Of a stretch of DNA of 7,815 nucleotides, positions 1 to 6,477 are shown piece by piece (within the stretch, counting starts at the first letter, position 1; every line of letters starts with the position of its first letter). The stretch comes from an uncultured Victivallales bacterium (GTDB lineage Bacteria > Verrucomicrobiota > Lentisphaeria > Oligosphaerales > JAFGRS01). Location of the stretch: NCBI GenBank assembly GCA_903834675.1, contig CAILKC010000563.1, positions 1 through 7,815 of the forward strand, given 5' to 3'. The position numbers and the translations under genes are program-made. Under the pieces are notes generated by a model. That model did no database searches, had not been told where the DNA came from, and worked only from the letters and a program-made list of their open reading frames with translations.

Positions 1-22
1 CAATCTTCGCTGTGGACGGGTA

Positions 23-63
23 CCCAGGGCGTTGCCCTGGGCGCCCGAAACGCCCCCTTGGGG
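23..63. repeat. Palindromic intergenic repeat, left edge
   Basis: A perfect 8-bp stem, CCCAGGGC (23-30) and GCCCTGGG (34-41), closes a GTT loop. It is followed at 54-63 by the small palindrome CCCCTTGGGG. The same two ingredients, CCCAGGG/CCCTGGG arms and a CCCC-spacer-GGGG core, recur at the right edge of the window (7718-7815), so the two are probably members of one dispersed repeat family. The element may begin before the window. Orientation cannot be settled because the arms are palindromic. Confidence 0.6.
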
Positions 64-152
64 CTGAATACCACGGCCCATCCTTATTGCACAGGTCGAA
101 CGATTTCTGACCCTCCCGGCGGAGCCGGAGTCGGGTTGATGGCGCCAATAGA

Positions 153-215
153 AACACCCCGGCAGGTCGGGAAGAGAGGAGAGAGGAAGGAGGAGGGAGA
201 GCCTGCCGAGGTGTT
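153..215. repeat. Inverted repeat enclosing an all-purine loop
   Basis: Arms 153-166 and 202-215 are complementary at 13 of 14 positions: AACACC-C-CGGCAGG against CCTGCCG-A-GGTGTT, with a single C/A mismatch. The intervening 35 nt (167-201) contain an unbroken 33-nt run of purines (169-201), including AGGAGG and GGAAGG, which resemble Shine-Dalgarno sequences. Transcribed rightward, this would be a stem-loop presenting a purine-rich loop. Transcribed leftward, the loop would be all pyrimidine. No gene overlaps it. It could be a structured RNA, a repeat element or a DNA-level structure. Confidence 0.55.
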
Positions 216-361
216 AAGTTGTCAAGACCGTCTGTATCTGATCTGCTCTTTGGACCTGGGGCCGTCCGGGTTTCGGGTCACCCATTCAACCGCTCTGCCG
301 AATGCGACAGGCTTCGGGTCGTTAGGTTCCTGGCCCCTGCTCTTTTCTTGGATGGTAGGCA

Positions 362-480
362 CCCTGGAGTCCTGGCAAATACCGCGAACCCGCCCGGAAC
401 GGGCTGGGCATCGCGGGCTCCAGGGGACGGGGGATACCGCGAACCCGCCCGGAACGGGCTGGGCATCGCGGGCTCCAGGG
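362..480. repeat. Tandem pair of 47-nt hairpin repeats
   Basis: Positions 379-425 and 434-480 are identical 47-mers with a 55-nt period, separated by 8 nt. Each copy is itself an imperfect hairpin. In copy 1 CCGCGA (382-387) pairs with TCGCGG (411-416), CCC (389-391) with GGG (406-408), and GCCCG (392-396) with CGGGC (400-404) around a GAA loop. Copy 1 also has an outer arm, CCCTGGAG (362-369), complementary to CTCCAGGG (418-425). Copy 2 lacks that left outer arm, so it looks like a partial duplication of the right part of a complete element. Confidence 0.75.
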
Positions 481-556
481 AGGCAGGCGGGGTCACGGCT
501 GCCGTATCTCGTTGCGCGATAACACCCGCCGTCAGGCATGGCACAGGCGCCAAGCC

Positions 557-671
557 AAAGCGGTGTCGCGGTCGCCCCTGGCGACCTTGCCACACGCAGT
601 CCACATGGCCGACGCGCGATGTGGACTGCGCGCGGCAGAGGGCCGCGGACGCGGCCCGTCGACGCCGCTTT
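557..671. other. Cloverleaf-like four-way-junction element (structured RNA or palindromic mobile repeat)
   Basis: Nested complementarity closes a 115-nt unit. P1: AAAGCGGTGTCG (557-568) pairs with CGACGCCGCTTT (660-671), 12 bp with one G-U. P2: GGTCGC (570-575) with GCGACC (581-586). P3: TGCC (588-591) with GGCA (634-637), a symmetric 3x3 internal loop, then a perfect 12-bp stem CGCAGTCCACAT (595-606) with ATGTGGACTGCG (619-630) and a 12-nt apical loop. P4: GGGCCGC (640-646) with GCGGCCC (651-657) and a GGAC loop. Junction linkers are only 1, 1, 2 and 2 nt, so about 41 pairs use 82 of the 115 nt. The fold is compact enough for a functional RNA. The perfect palindromic arms are equally compatible with a miniature mobile or REP-like element. 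Strand is undetermined. Confidence 0.6.
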
Positions 672-733
672 CACTGTCGGCGGTACGACGGCGGTCGTTT
701 CTTGAAACAGCCCTGCCCGTTTCCAGTCAGGAG

Positions 734-762
734 TTGACAACAGGGGCCTGGCGGACCATCTT
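734..762 (+). promoter_or_regulatory. Possible sigma70-type promoter for the lipoprotein cluster
   Basis: A consensus -35 box, TTGACA (734-739), lies 17 nt from CATCTT (757-762), a weak -10 box matching TATAAT at three of six positions. It would leave an untranslated leader of roughly 30 nt before the start at 800, and it lies just downstream of the repeat-rich region. The perfect -35 is the only strong element, so this remains tentative. Confidence 0.35.
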
Positions 763-799
763 CTCGGGTTGTTCTTGGTTGATCATGGAGTACCTCATC

Positions 800-1720
800 A
801 TGTTGTCTATCGTGATCCGTCAGATCGTGTCACTGGCGCTGGTTCTTGTCGGCATCGGCGCTCTTGGACAAACCCCGCCACCGGCGACCAGTAAGGACAC
901 CCTGGGGGTCGGCGCGGTCAAGCCCACTCCGGCGCTGCGCGCTGACATGGTAGAGCGCCGCAAGGAACTGTCCTTTGACCGCGTCATCCAGGCCATGGAC
1001 GGGCATATCACCAGCACCCTGGTGCAGATGCGCAAGTTCCAGGTCGTCTCCGGCAGCGATCTGAACGACGTCGTCCAGATCGGGGTCAAGGGGGATTCGG
1101 GGGCGTTCGACCCCGCCACCGTGCCCGCCGCTGCCCGAGTCAAACTGCCGAAGTTCCTCATCATCACCAGCGTGGACAGTTTTCTGGAGGAGAATGCCTC
1201 GGCCCGCTTCCGCGACGGGATCAAGACGAAGCGGCGCTTCCAGATCTCGGCGCAGGCCAAGATCTATGACACCACCACGGGCGAGATTGTGGACGCCTCG
1301 AACCTGCAAGTCGAGCGGGTGGTGGTGCTAGACAAGGAGGCCACGGAGGTAACCGATGGGCAGCGCACCGACGAGATGATGCCGCTGCTGGCCCGGGAAC
1401 TATCCGAGAAGATCGCCTGGCGCGTCGCCGATATCGTCTTTCCCACCAAGATTATCGAGATCGATGAGAAGGTGGTCACCATCAACCGCGGGGACTCTTT
1501 CGCCCTGGCGGTGGGCGACGTCATGGACGCCTATGGCCCGACTCGTGAGATCAAGGATCCGGACAGCGGCGAGGTGATCAAACGCAAGGGCAAGAAGGTG
1601 GGCGCGGTTCGAGTTACGGAGGTGGAGCCGACCTATTCGCTGGGCGAGATCACGGAGAGCACCGGGGTGGTGGTTGGCTGCCTGCTCAAGAAGCGGAGTA
1701 GCGAAGCGACGGGCGAGTGA
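800..1720 (+). CDS. CsgG-like secreted envelope protein
   Basis: This encodes a 306-residue protein. I chose the ATG at 800 because GGAG lies 9 nt upstream and it gives a compact signal peptide: a hydrophobic stretch at residues 9-22 and a plausible cleavage after ALG (residue 23). The ATG at 785 is an in-frame alternative without a ribosome site. The frame stays open upstream to 512, but that part runs through hairpin repeats. There is no lipobox, so the product is probably periplasmic or outer-membrane associated. Residues about 36-200 resemble the CsgG/LpoB-type fold: a helix ending in a KFQVVSGSDL segment, a FLIITSVDSF strand, and a later KIYDTTTGEIVDAS strand typical of these proteins. 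The C-terminal third (VVTINRGDSFALAVGDVMDAYGP onward) resembles the SH3-like tail seen in FlgT-type proteins. It leads a cluster of envelope lipoproteins. Family assignment is by eye, and the precise function is unknown. Confidence 0.7.
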   Translation: MLSIVIRQIVSLALVLVGIGALGQTPPPATSKDTLGVGAVKPTPALRADMVERRKELSFDRVIQAMDGHITSTLVQMRKFQVVSGSDLNDVVQIGVKGDSGAFDPATVPAAARVKLPKFLIITSVDSFLEENASARFRDGIKTKRRFQISAQAKIYDTTTGEIVDASNLQVERVVVLDKEATEVTDGQRTDEMMPLLARELSEKIAWRVADIVFPTKIIEIDEKVVTINRGDSFALAVGDVMDAYGPTREIKDPDSGEVIKRKGKKVGAVRVTEVEPTYSLGEITESTGVVVGCLLKKRSSEATGE

Positions 1721-1776
1721 GGCGGAAGCTGGCCTCAGGGTGGCCGTCGCCAGACAGGCAGGCAGGAAGGATACAC

Positions 1777-3207
1777 ATGCAGTTTGCCGCATCGAGATGG
1801 GCCGTGATGACCCGGCGTGCTGTCGTAGTTTCGGCGCTGGGGCTGCTCGGCTGGCTCGCCACCGGTTGTCGCACCTACGAGCAGCACAGCCGTGCCATGC
1901 GTACGGCGTATGCGGCGGGCCAGTTTCCCACGGCCTTACAGGCGGCCAAGAGTCTGGGAAAACCGGGGTCTAAGGACTTCTTGCTGTCGGGTCTTGAACA
2001 GGCCACTATCCTGCGTGCAAATGGCCAGATCGGCGAGAGCAGCCTAGGGTTTGAACAGGCCGCGGACGTGCTGGAGAAGTACGCCGATGAGGCCAAGACC
2101 AAAGTCGGCCGGGAAGGCGCCGCGCTGCTGACCAACCAGGCAAACCTGCCGTATCGGGGCCGCGCCTATGACGCCATCATGTTGCACGTCTATCAGGCGC
2201 TGAACCATATCCAGTCGGGCGATTTGCAGGCGGCGCGGGTCGACCTGGTACGGGCCTACGAGAAGCAGAAGGACGCGGTCTACGAGTCGCAGAAGAGGAT
2301 CGAGAAGGCCAAGGAAGAGGTGGCAGCCCAGGCCGAGAAGGAGCAGATCGCCAAGAGTCAGCAGGACCCCACGTTCCAGGCCAGTGTCACCTCGCAGTAC
2401 GCGGGGATGGACGCGCTGCAGGTGTACGCCGACTACGTGAACCCGTTTGCGGTGTACCTGGATGGCCTCTTCTTCCTGAGCCAGGCGACCGACGCCAGCG
2501 ACCTCGATCGCGCCCGCAGGTCGCTGGAGCGCGCGGCTTCCTTCGCGCCGGCCAACGAGGCTATTCGCAAGGATTTGGAGATAGCGGCGGCGGGGGTCAG
2601 CGGCGCGGCCCTGGAGCCGGCGGTATATGTGATCTTCGAGACTGGCCGCGCTCCCTGTCGCGAGCAGATCCGCATCGATATTCCCATCCTGATCGCCAAT
2701 GTCTCCTACGTCGGCGCCGCCTTTCCCAGGCTGGTCTTTGAAGACGATTACGTCCCTTACCTGAAGGTGGTAAGCGCCGGTGGGACCAAGACCACCCAGT
2801 TGGTTGCCAACCTGGACAGCGTGGTCGCCCATGACTTCAAGAACGAGCTGCCGGTCATCATCACCAAGACCGTGGCCGCGACCGTGATCAAGGCGGCGGC
2901 TGGCTATGCGGTGAACCGGGCGGCCGAGAATGCCGGCGGCGACGCGGGCATGTGGGCCGCACGCCTGGCTACCGCGGCCCTGCAGGCGACCGTCAACATT
3001 GCCGATCTACGCACTTGGACGACGTTGCCAAAACAGCTTCAGGTGTGTCGTCTGCCGCTGTCGCCGGACCGTAGCCTGACCCTGCAGACAGCCAACGGCA
3101 CCGGCAACCAGCAGGTGACCGTGATGGCAGGACAGATCATTCTCGTCTTCGCCAAGAGCACCAGTTCCGCCAGTCCACTGTTCGTCTCTCAGATGAAACT
3201 CAGATAA
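1777..3207 (+). CDS. COG3014-type lipoprotein with TPR-like helices
   Basis: This encodes a 476-residue predicted lipoprotein. The ATG at 1777 has AGGAAGG 6 nt upstream. A GTG at 1717 overlaps the previous stop but would put the signal peptide too far inside, and the ATG at 1807 would give a shorter signal peptide but has no good ribosome site. The hydrophobic segment at residues 15-27 ends in a lipobox-like LATGC (Cys31), followed by Arg rather than Asp, which in E. coli would favour outer-membrane sorting. Residues about 40-160 are helical and TPR-like, including a YDAIMLHVYQALNHIQSGDLQAA segment. A charged, probably coiled-coil stretch follows (about 161-197), then NPFAVYLDGLFFL (about 222). 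Conserved-looking blocks VYVIFETGRAP (about 283) and ADLRTWTTLP (about 409) are what point to the uncharacterised COG3014 group. It follows the CsgG-like gene by 56 nt and precedes the YcfL-like gene by 10 nt. No biochemical role is established. Confidence 0.72.
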   Translation: MQFAASRWAVMTRRAVVVSALGLLGWLATGCRTYEQHSRAMRTAYAAGQFPTALQAAKSLGKPGSKDFLLSGLEQATILRANGQIGESSLGFEQAADVLEKYADEAKTKVGREGAALLTNQANLPYRGRAYDAIMLHVYQALNHIQSGDLQAARVDLVRAYEKQKDAVYESQKRIEKAKEEVAAQAEKEQIAKSQQDPTFQASVTSQYAGMDALQVYADYVNPFAVYLDGLFFLSQATDASDLDRARRSLERAASFAPANEAIRKDLEIAAAGVSGAALEPAVYVIFETGRAPCREQIRIDIPILIANVSYVGAAFPRLVFEDDYVPYLKVVSAGGTKTTQLVANLDSVVAHDFKNELPVIITKTVAATVIKAAAGYAVNRAAENAGGDAGMWAARLATAALQATVNIADLRTWTTLPKQLQVCRLPLSPDRSLTLQTANGTGNQQVTVMAGQIILVFAKSTSSASPLFVSQMKLR

Positions 3208-3217
3208 GGGGGTTACC

Positions 3218-3637
3218 GTGAAGCAGGACCGAATCCTAGTCTGGCTGGCCGCGCTGGCTCTCGTTGGCGTCGGCTGCACCAGTGTCAACACCGTCGCGAA
3301 CGCCGAGCCCCAGGGGCAGCGCCAGATGATCAAGGATAGCCGGGTGATCACGGATCGCGGCCTGAACCGCACGGCCAGGGTCGTCGGCATCAACACCACC
3401 ACCACACCCAGCGGCATCATGCGGATCCAGGTGGAAGTGCTGAATCTGCGGCGCAGCGCGCAGACGTTCTTCTACAACCTCGAATGGTTCGATCTGAACG
3501 GCATGCAGGTTACTACCGCCGGGGGCGGCTGGACTGAGCATCAGATCATGGGTAAAGAGACCGCGACCCTCCAGGCCACCGCCCCGAGCCCCGCCTGTAA
3601 GGACTTTCGCATGAAGCTGATTGAACATCGGCGTTAG
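3218..3637 (+). CDS. ycfL: YcfL family (DUF1425) lipoprotein
   Basis: This encodes a 139-residue small lipoprotein starting with GTG at 3218. AAGGGGG lies 5 nt upstream and overlaps the previous stop codon, suggesting tight co-translation. The signal peptide runs to VGVGC, with the lipidated Cys at residue 20. The body carries the DUF1425 pattern: a VEVLNLRRSAQTFFYNLEWFD segment, then NGMQV, GGGW, a GKETATLQATAPSP segment, and a C-terminal KDFRMKL strand. E. coli YcfL is of similar size and is encoded beside lpoB, as here. The function is not known. Position suggests a partner of the LpoB-like protein at the outer membrane, but that is inference from context. Confidence 0.82.
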   Translation: MKQDRILVWLAALALVGVGCTSVNTVANAEPQGQRQMIKDSRVITDRGLNRTARVVGINTTTTPSGIMRIQVEVLNLRRSAQTFFYNLEWFDLNGMQVTTAGGGWTEHQIMGKETATLQATAPSPACKDFRMKLIEHRR

Positions 3638-3730
3638 ATCGGTTTTGGGCGGTCACGCCGCGAACGTGTTGGAGCCAAGAATGGCCGCCGTGTCACCTCG
3701 GCGAGGTTGAGCGGCCGCAAGGGAGAACTC

Positions 3731-4330
3731 ATGAACCGCACTGTCAAGACCCTCGGCCTCGTCCTGCTGTCTGGAGCCGCGTCCCTGCTGATCGGTTGCG
3801 TCCGGTCCAGCGCCCCGACCCGCATTCAGTCAGGGGGGCCCACTGCCATCACCACCATGGGCGTGGACCTGGCCGACTTCAAGAATGCCGCCGGTGACAT
3901 GGTCAAGGAAATGCTGGTACATCCCGACGTGGGTGGTTTCGCGCAACAGAAGGGGCGGAAGCCGCTCGTCGACATTGGGGTCATCAAGAACAACTCCGAT
4001 GTCAACATTGACCTCGGCCAGCTTTCCGGCCGCATCAACGAGGATCTGCTCAACAGCGGCTTGGTCGAGATCATGGCCAATGACGCCGGAGCCGTGGACG
4101 AGGCCGCCAAGAAGGACTGGGTGAATGACCGCAAACGCTCCAGCGTGCAGGAAGCCGATTACCTGCTGGAAGGGGTCATCATGCTGGTCACCGGGCGGGT
4201 GGGGAACACTCACGAGAAGACCTATACCTTCCAATTGCGCCTGAACCAAACTTCGAGCCGGAAGACGATCTGGCAGAAGACGGTAGACGTGACCAAGCAA
4301 GGGAAGCGCGCGGCGGCGGGCGTGTGGTGA
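3731..4330 (+). CDS. lpoB: LpoB-like penicillin-binding protein activator lipoprotein
   Basis: This encodes a 199-residue lipoprotein. The ATG at 3731 has GGGAG 5 nt upstream, and an in-frame TTG at 3707 is less likely. The signal peptide ends in SLLIGC, with the lipidated Cys at residue 23, followed by a linker of about 20 residues. The globular part resembles LpoB: a helix at about 43-62 (VDLADFKNAAGDMVKEML), a PLVDIGVIKNNSDVNID strand region from about 78, a RINEDLLNSGLVEIM helix-strand, ADYLLEGVIMLV at about 142, and a C-terminal TIWQKTVDVTKQ segment. In E. coli, LpoB sits in the outer membrane and stimulates the bifunctional synthase PBP1b. Whether this protein has a PBP partner is not visible here. 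The length is close to E. coli LpoB (about 213), but the linker is shorter. A 93-nt gap separates it from the ycfL-like gene; the gap contains a small hairpin (ACCTC GGC GAGGT, 3695-3707) and no convincing promoter or terminator. Confidence 0.78.
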   Translation: MNRTVKTLGLVLLSGAASLLIGCVRSSAPTRIQSGGPTAITTMGVDLADFKNAAGDMVKEMLVHPDVGGFAQQKGRKPLVDIGVIKNNSDVNIDLGQLSGRINEDLLNSGLVEIMANDAGAVDEAAKKDWVNDRKRSSVQEADYLLEGVIMLVTGRVGNTHEKTYTFQLRLNQTSSRKTIWQKTVDVTKQGKRAAAGVW

Positions 4331-4361
4331 TAGCCGCCGCCCTTTGCCGGAGGGCCGCCGC

Positions 4362-4895
4362 ATGTCGAGGTGGTACGAGGACCCGAAGCTCGACCTTGTG
4401 GTGCGTTTGGCGGTAGCCATTCCGCTGCTGCTGGCAGGCCTGGTGATCATGGTCGCGGGGCTGCGCGCTGGCGGTATGACCGCGGCCTTCTCCCTGCCGT
4501 TGGCGGTGGCCTGCTTCGTGGGCGCGGGGGTGATGATTGCGCCGTGGGTGGCGCAACGTTTTGGCAACCTTGCCGGGGGCTTGTTCTTTCCGGCGCGCGA
4601 GTTTGACCGGCCGCAGCCCGTGTTCAGTATTGCCGCAGGCAAGCGAGCGCAAGGGCAGCCTCGTGAAGCCCTGGCCGAATACGAGCGGGTGCTGCTTGAG
4701 CATCCCCAGGAGAGTCACTGCTACGTCAGCATGATGGACATCGCGGCGCGGGACCTGCGCGATCCCATCCTGGCCGACGGCTACTACCGCCGTGGCGCCG
4801 CGCAGCTCACGGATGCCGAGGCCCGGCGGCGTCTGCGCCAAGCGCGCGACGAGATTCTGCAAGACTTCCAGCCCCCATCCGGCGCCCCGCCGTAG
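4362..4895 (+). CDS. Two-TM membrane protein with TPR-like C-terminal domain
   Basis: This encodes a 177-residue protein. The ATG at 4362 has GGAGGG 7 nt upstream; the in-frame TTG at 4344 would precede the ribosome site. Two hydrophobic segments (about 13-34 and 41-64) are separated by a short Arg/Gly turn. A soluble region follows with a helix-turn-helix TPR-like repeat (AAGKRAQGQPREALAEYERVLLEHP, about 91-115), a second helical pair (about 118-149), and a charged C-terminal helix. It starts 31 nt after the LpoB-like gene and looks like the last member of the cluster. A role as an inner-membrane scaffold contacting the lipoproteins is possible but speculative. I do not recognise a named family. 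It ends 20 nt before the convergent DUF486 gene. Confidence 0.7.
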   Translation: MSRWYEDPKLDLVVRLAVAIPLLLAGLVIMVAGLRAGGMTAAFSLPLAVACFVGAGVMIAPWVAQRFGNLAGGLFFPAREFDRPQPVFSIAAGKRAQGQPREALAEYERVLLEHPQESHCYVSMMDIAARDLRDPILADGYYRRGAAQLTDAEARRRLRQARDEILQDFQPPSGAPP

Positions 4896-4915
4896 GCGGT
4901 CACCACGTCCCGCCC

Positions 4916-5272
4916 TTAGGCCCCCAGCAGCCGGGCCCGGAAGAGGAAGAAGACCGCGCCCAGGATGCAGAGACCGGCCCAGAGGTAGTCCAGCGTCACC
5001 TTCTCCTTCATGTACAACAGCGAGAAGGGCACAAAGACCGTCAGGGTGATCGCTTCCTGCAGAATCTTCAACTCGCCCACGTTCATCACCTGATGCCCGA
5101 TGCGGTTGGCTGGCACCTGGATCAGATACTCGAACAGCGCGATGCCCCAGCTTACCAGGGCGGCGATGATCCAGGGCTTGCCGGAGAGGCTGCGCAGATG
5201 CCCGTACCAGGCAAAGATCATGAAGACATTGCTCAGTCCGAGCATGCCCGCGGTGAGCAGGTAAGTGCGCAT
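4916..5272 (-). CDS. DUF486 (DMT-like) small membrane protein
   Basis: This encodes a 118-residue integral membrane protein with four hydrophobic segments (about 5-25, 33-52, 69-87 and 94-112). It shows the hallmark DUF486 blocks: SWGIALFEYLIQVPANRIG in the second segment, LKILQEAITLTVFVPFS in the third, and a final segment starting around YLWAGLCILGA. The family is related to drug/metabolite transporters but is half their size, and no substrate is known. The start lies one nucleotide after the stop of the RdgC-like gene (TGA-C-ATG on the minus strand), so translation is probably coupled. The ribosome site is weak. The length is normal for the family, and nothing looks broken. Confidence 0.88.
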   Translation of the reverse strand: MRTYLLTAGMLGLSNVFMIFAWYGHLRSLSGKPWIIAALVSWGIALFEYLIQVPANRIGHQVMNVGELKILQEAITLTVFVPFSLLYMKEKVTLDYLWAGLCILGAVFFLFRARLLGA

Positions 5273-5273
5273 G

Positions 5274-6374
5274 TCACTTGCCGTCCCGTTCCTTCACCCA
5301 CTGCTTGGCCTTCTCCTGGAAAGCGTGGACCTTATCAAAGTCCGTGAACTCTTGCAGGAAGCGCTGGAAGAGCGCGAAGAAGACCTTCTGGAAGGTGTAG
5401 AGGTTCCCCATCCGCTCTTCGAAAACGCTGCCCGGGTCCATGGCCTCGCCCTCCGGCACCTTCAGCCCCCGGAAGACGAACTCGTCCGCGTCCACGGTCA
5501 CGGCCCACTCTTCGCCGCGGGCCCGCGCCAGCACCAGCTTGGCCCGGCGCAGTTTCTTGCCGACGGTGAGGGCCGCTTTGGCTTCGGCGCTGATCAGGGG
5601 AATGCCTTTGCGGAGGGTTAGCTCGTAGGCTCCGGCGCCCTCGGCGACAAATACCAGCGGGCCGTCCAGCATGAGACTGAACTCGCCCAGCTTTGTCTGC
5701 GGCAGGACGCCGTGGTGCTCTTCCTGGAAGAACCACAGCCAGGTCAGGAAGTTCTGCCCGAGCGTACCGGTGGCCGAACTGTCGGGCAGGTCCGGCGAGA
5801 AATTCAGGGGTGGGATCGAATCTGGGCTGAGGTTGAACATCTGAGCGGCGACTACTTCCGGGGTGAGCGGGATCGGTTCGAAGCCGATGGCCTTGCAGAA
5901 CAGTCCCAGAAACATATCGAGCACCGACTGGCTGGTCGCAGCGACGTAGAGCACGCTGTCGGCCGCGTCTACCGCAAAGTTCACGCCGGAAAGCTGAGGC
6001 GGCATCTGCGGCAACACGCGCTGAATCACCTCTTCCTTGATGGACTTGCGCTGTTTGCGGCCGATATGATCGCTCTTGTTGGCGGCCATCTCGGCCAGCT
6101 CAAGCAGGCGGCACTCGGCCCGCAGCAGCGCCGGCGGAATCCGGCGCTCAGCCTTGCGCAGGCAGAGGTGCAGGTAGCCGCCCAGCATGGCGGTCTCCTG
6201 ATCGATGCGACGCTCAAGCAGATGCCGTCCCGAGACCCAGCCCCACACGGGCTCGTCACGGACCTGCTCCAATGGCGCGGCAGCACCAGCAGCAAAGCGT
6301 TCCAGGGCATCCTTGGGCAGAGGCTGCGGCAAATGGCAGGCTCTGAAGGTCATCGTTCCACGATCAAAAGGCAT
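5274..6374 (-). CDS. rdgC: RdgC-like recombination-associated protein
   Basis: This encodes a 366-residue protein. Family-like blocks appear in order: GWVSGRHL (about 45-52), LRKAERRIPPALL (72-84), KEEVIQRVLPQMPP (113-126), and VDAADSVLYVAATSQSVLDMF (135-155). The order and the pattern GWV, R-x-x-ER-x-P, K-x-EV-x-x-x-LLP, iD-x-x-x-x-xxVxxAS match RdgC, a ring-forming, DNA-binding protein that restrains RecA in E. coli. The second half differs from E. coli RdgC and the protein is about 60 residues longer. It contains TLGQNFLTWLWFF (204-216), LDGPLVF (237-243), ISAEAKAALTVGKKLRRAKL (261-280) and PEGEAMDPGSVFEERM (307-322). The start at 6374 is preceded by a modest purine stretch (GGGACGGACG); the ATG at 6353 is an alternative. 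It lies divergent to trpS and upstream of the DUF486 gene in a two-gene unit. The assignment is by pattern, and a diverged RdgC relative is the safest reading. Confidence 0.72.
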   Translation of the reverse strand: MPFDRGTMTFRACHLPQPLPKDALERFAAGAAAPLEQVRDEPVWGWVSGRHLLERRIDQETAMLGGYLHLCLRKAERRIPPALLRAECRLLELAEMAANKSDHIGRKQRKSIKEEVIQRVLPQMPPQLSGVNFAVDAADSVLYVAATSQSVLDMFLGLFCKAIGFEPIPLTPEVVAAQMFNLSPDSIPPLNFSPDLPDSSATGTLGQNFLTWLWFFQEEHHGVLPQTKLGEFSLMLDGPLVFVAEGAGAYELTLRKGIPLISAEAKAALTVGKKLRRAKLVLARARGEEWAVTVDADEFVFRGLKVPEGEAMDPGSVFEERMGNLYTFQKVFFALFQRFLQEFTDFDKVHAFQEKAKQWVKERDGK

Positions 6375-6477
6375 GGCACGTCCGTCCCATTTGTCAGCAG
6401 ATTCAGGTCGCGACTGTACTCCGGCCCATCCCCTCGAACGGTATAACGTAGGGCCGCAGGGCCTGGGTTTCCAGTTT

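Larger units (their letters stand above)
1..799. other. Gene-free, inverted-repeat-dense intergenic region
   Basis: No reading frame here looks like a gene. The open frames are arginine-, proline- and glycine-rich translations of high-GC repeat sequence, lack good ribosome sites, and overlap one another on both strands. The stretch is instead filled with separate palindromic elements, described individually: 23-63, 153-215, 362-480 and 557-671. Smaller hairpins also occur at 110-136 (CCGGC GGA GCCGG inside ACCC/GGGT), 685-698 (ACGAC GGCG GTCGT) and 697-708 (GTTTC TT GAAAC). It ends with the presumed promoter of the lipoprotein cluster. Stretches between the hairpins (for example 216-361) show nothing I can name. 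Confidence 0.7.

Noticed and set aside
278..305. tRNA-Ser/Leu-like D-arm on the minus strand (GCAGAGCGGTTGAATGGGT)
   Set aside because: No matching acceptor stem, anticodon arm or T-arm (GGTTCRA) is found at proper distances. It is at most a chance resemblance.
362..480. CRISPR array
   Set aside because: There are only two copies, with an 8-nt spacer, and the repeat is itself a long hairpin. No cas gene is nearby.
58..785. Open frames at 58-522, 219-737 and the upstream part of the frame opening at 512
   Set aside because: They translate the hairpin repeats, overlap each other and antisense frames, have no ribosome sites and no recognisable protein pattern. Only the part from 800 has a signal peptide and a domain.
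2044..2832. 262-residue minus-strand frame inside the COG3014 gene, and similar antisense frames at 830-1309, 3236-3628, 3830-4642 and 6827-7723
   Set aside because: These are high-GC shadows of well-supported plus-strand genes, rich in Arg, Gly and Leu, without family motifs or ribosome sites.
4896..4915. Bidirectional terminator between the convergent genes
   Set aside because: The 20-nt gap has no inverted repeat and no T-run.
5712..6446. 244-residue plus-strand frame opposite the RdgC-like gene
   Set aside because: It is antisense to a frame with clear RdgC-type blocks, and its own translation shows no domain or start signal.
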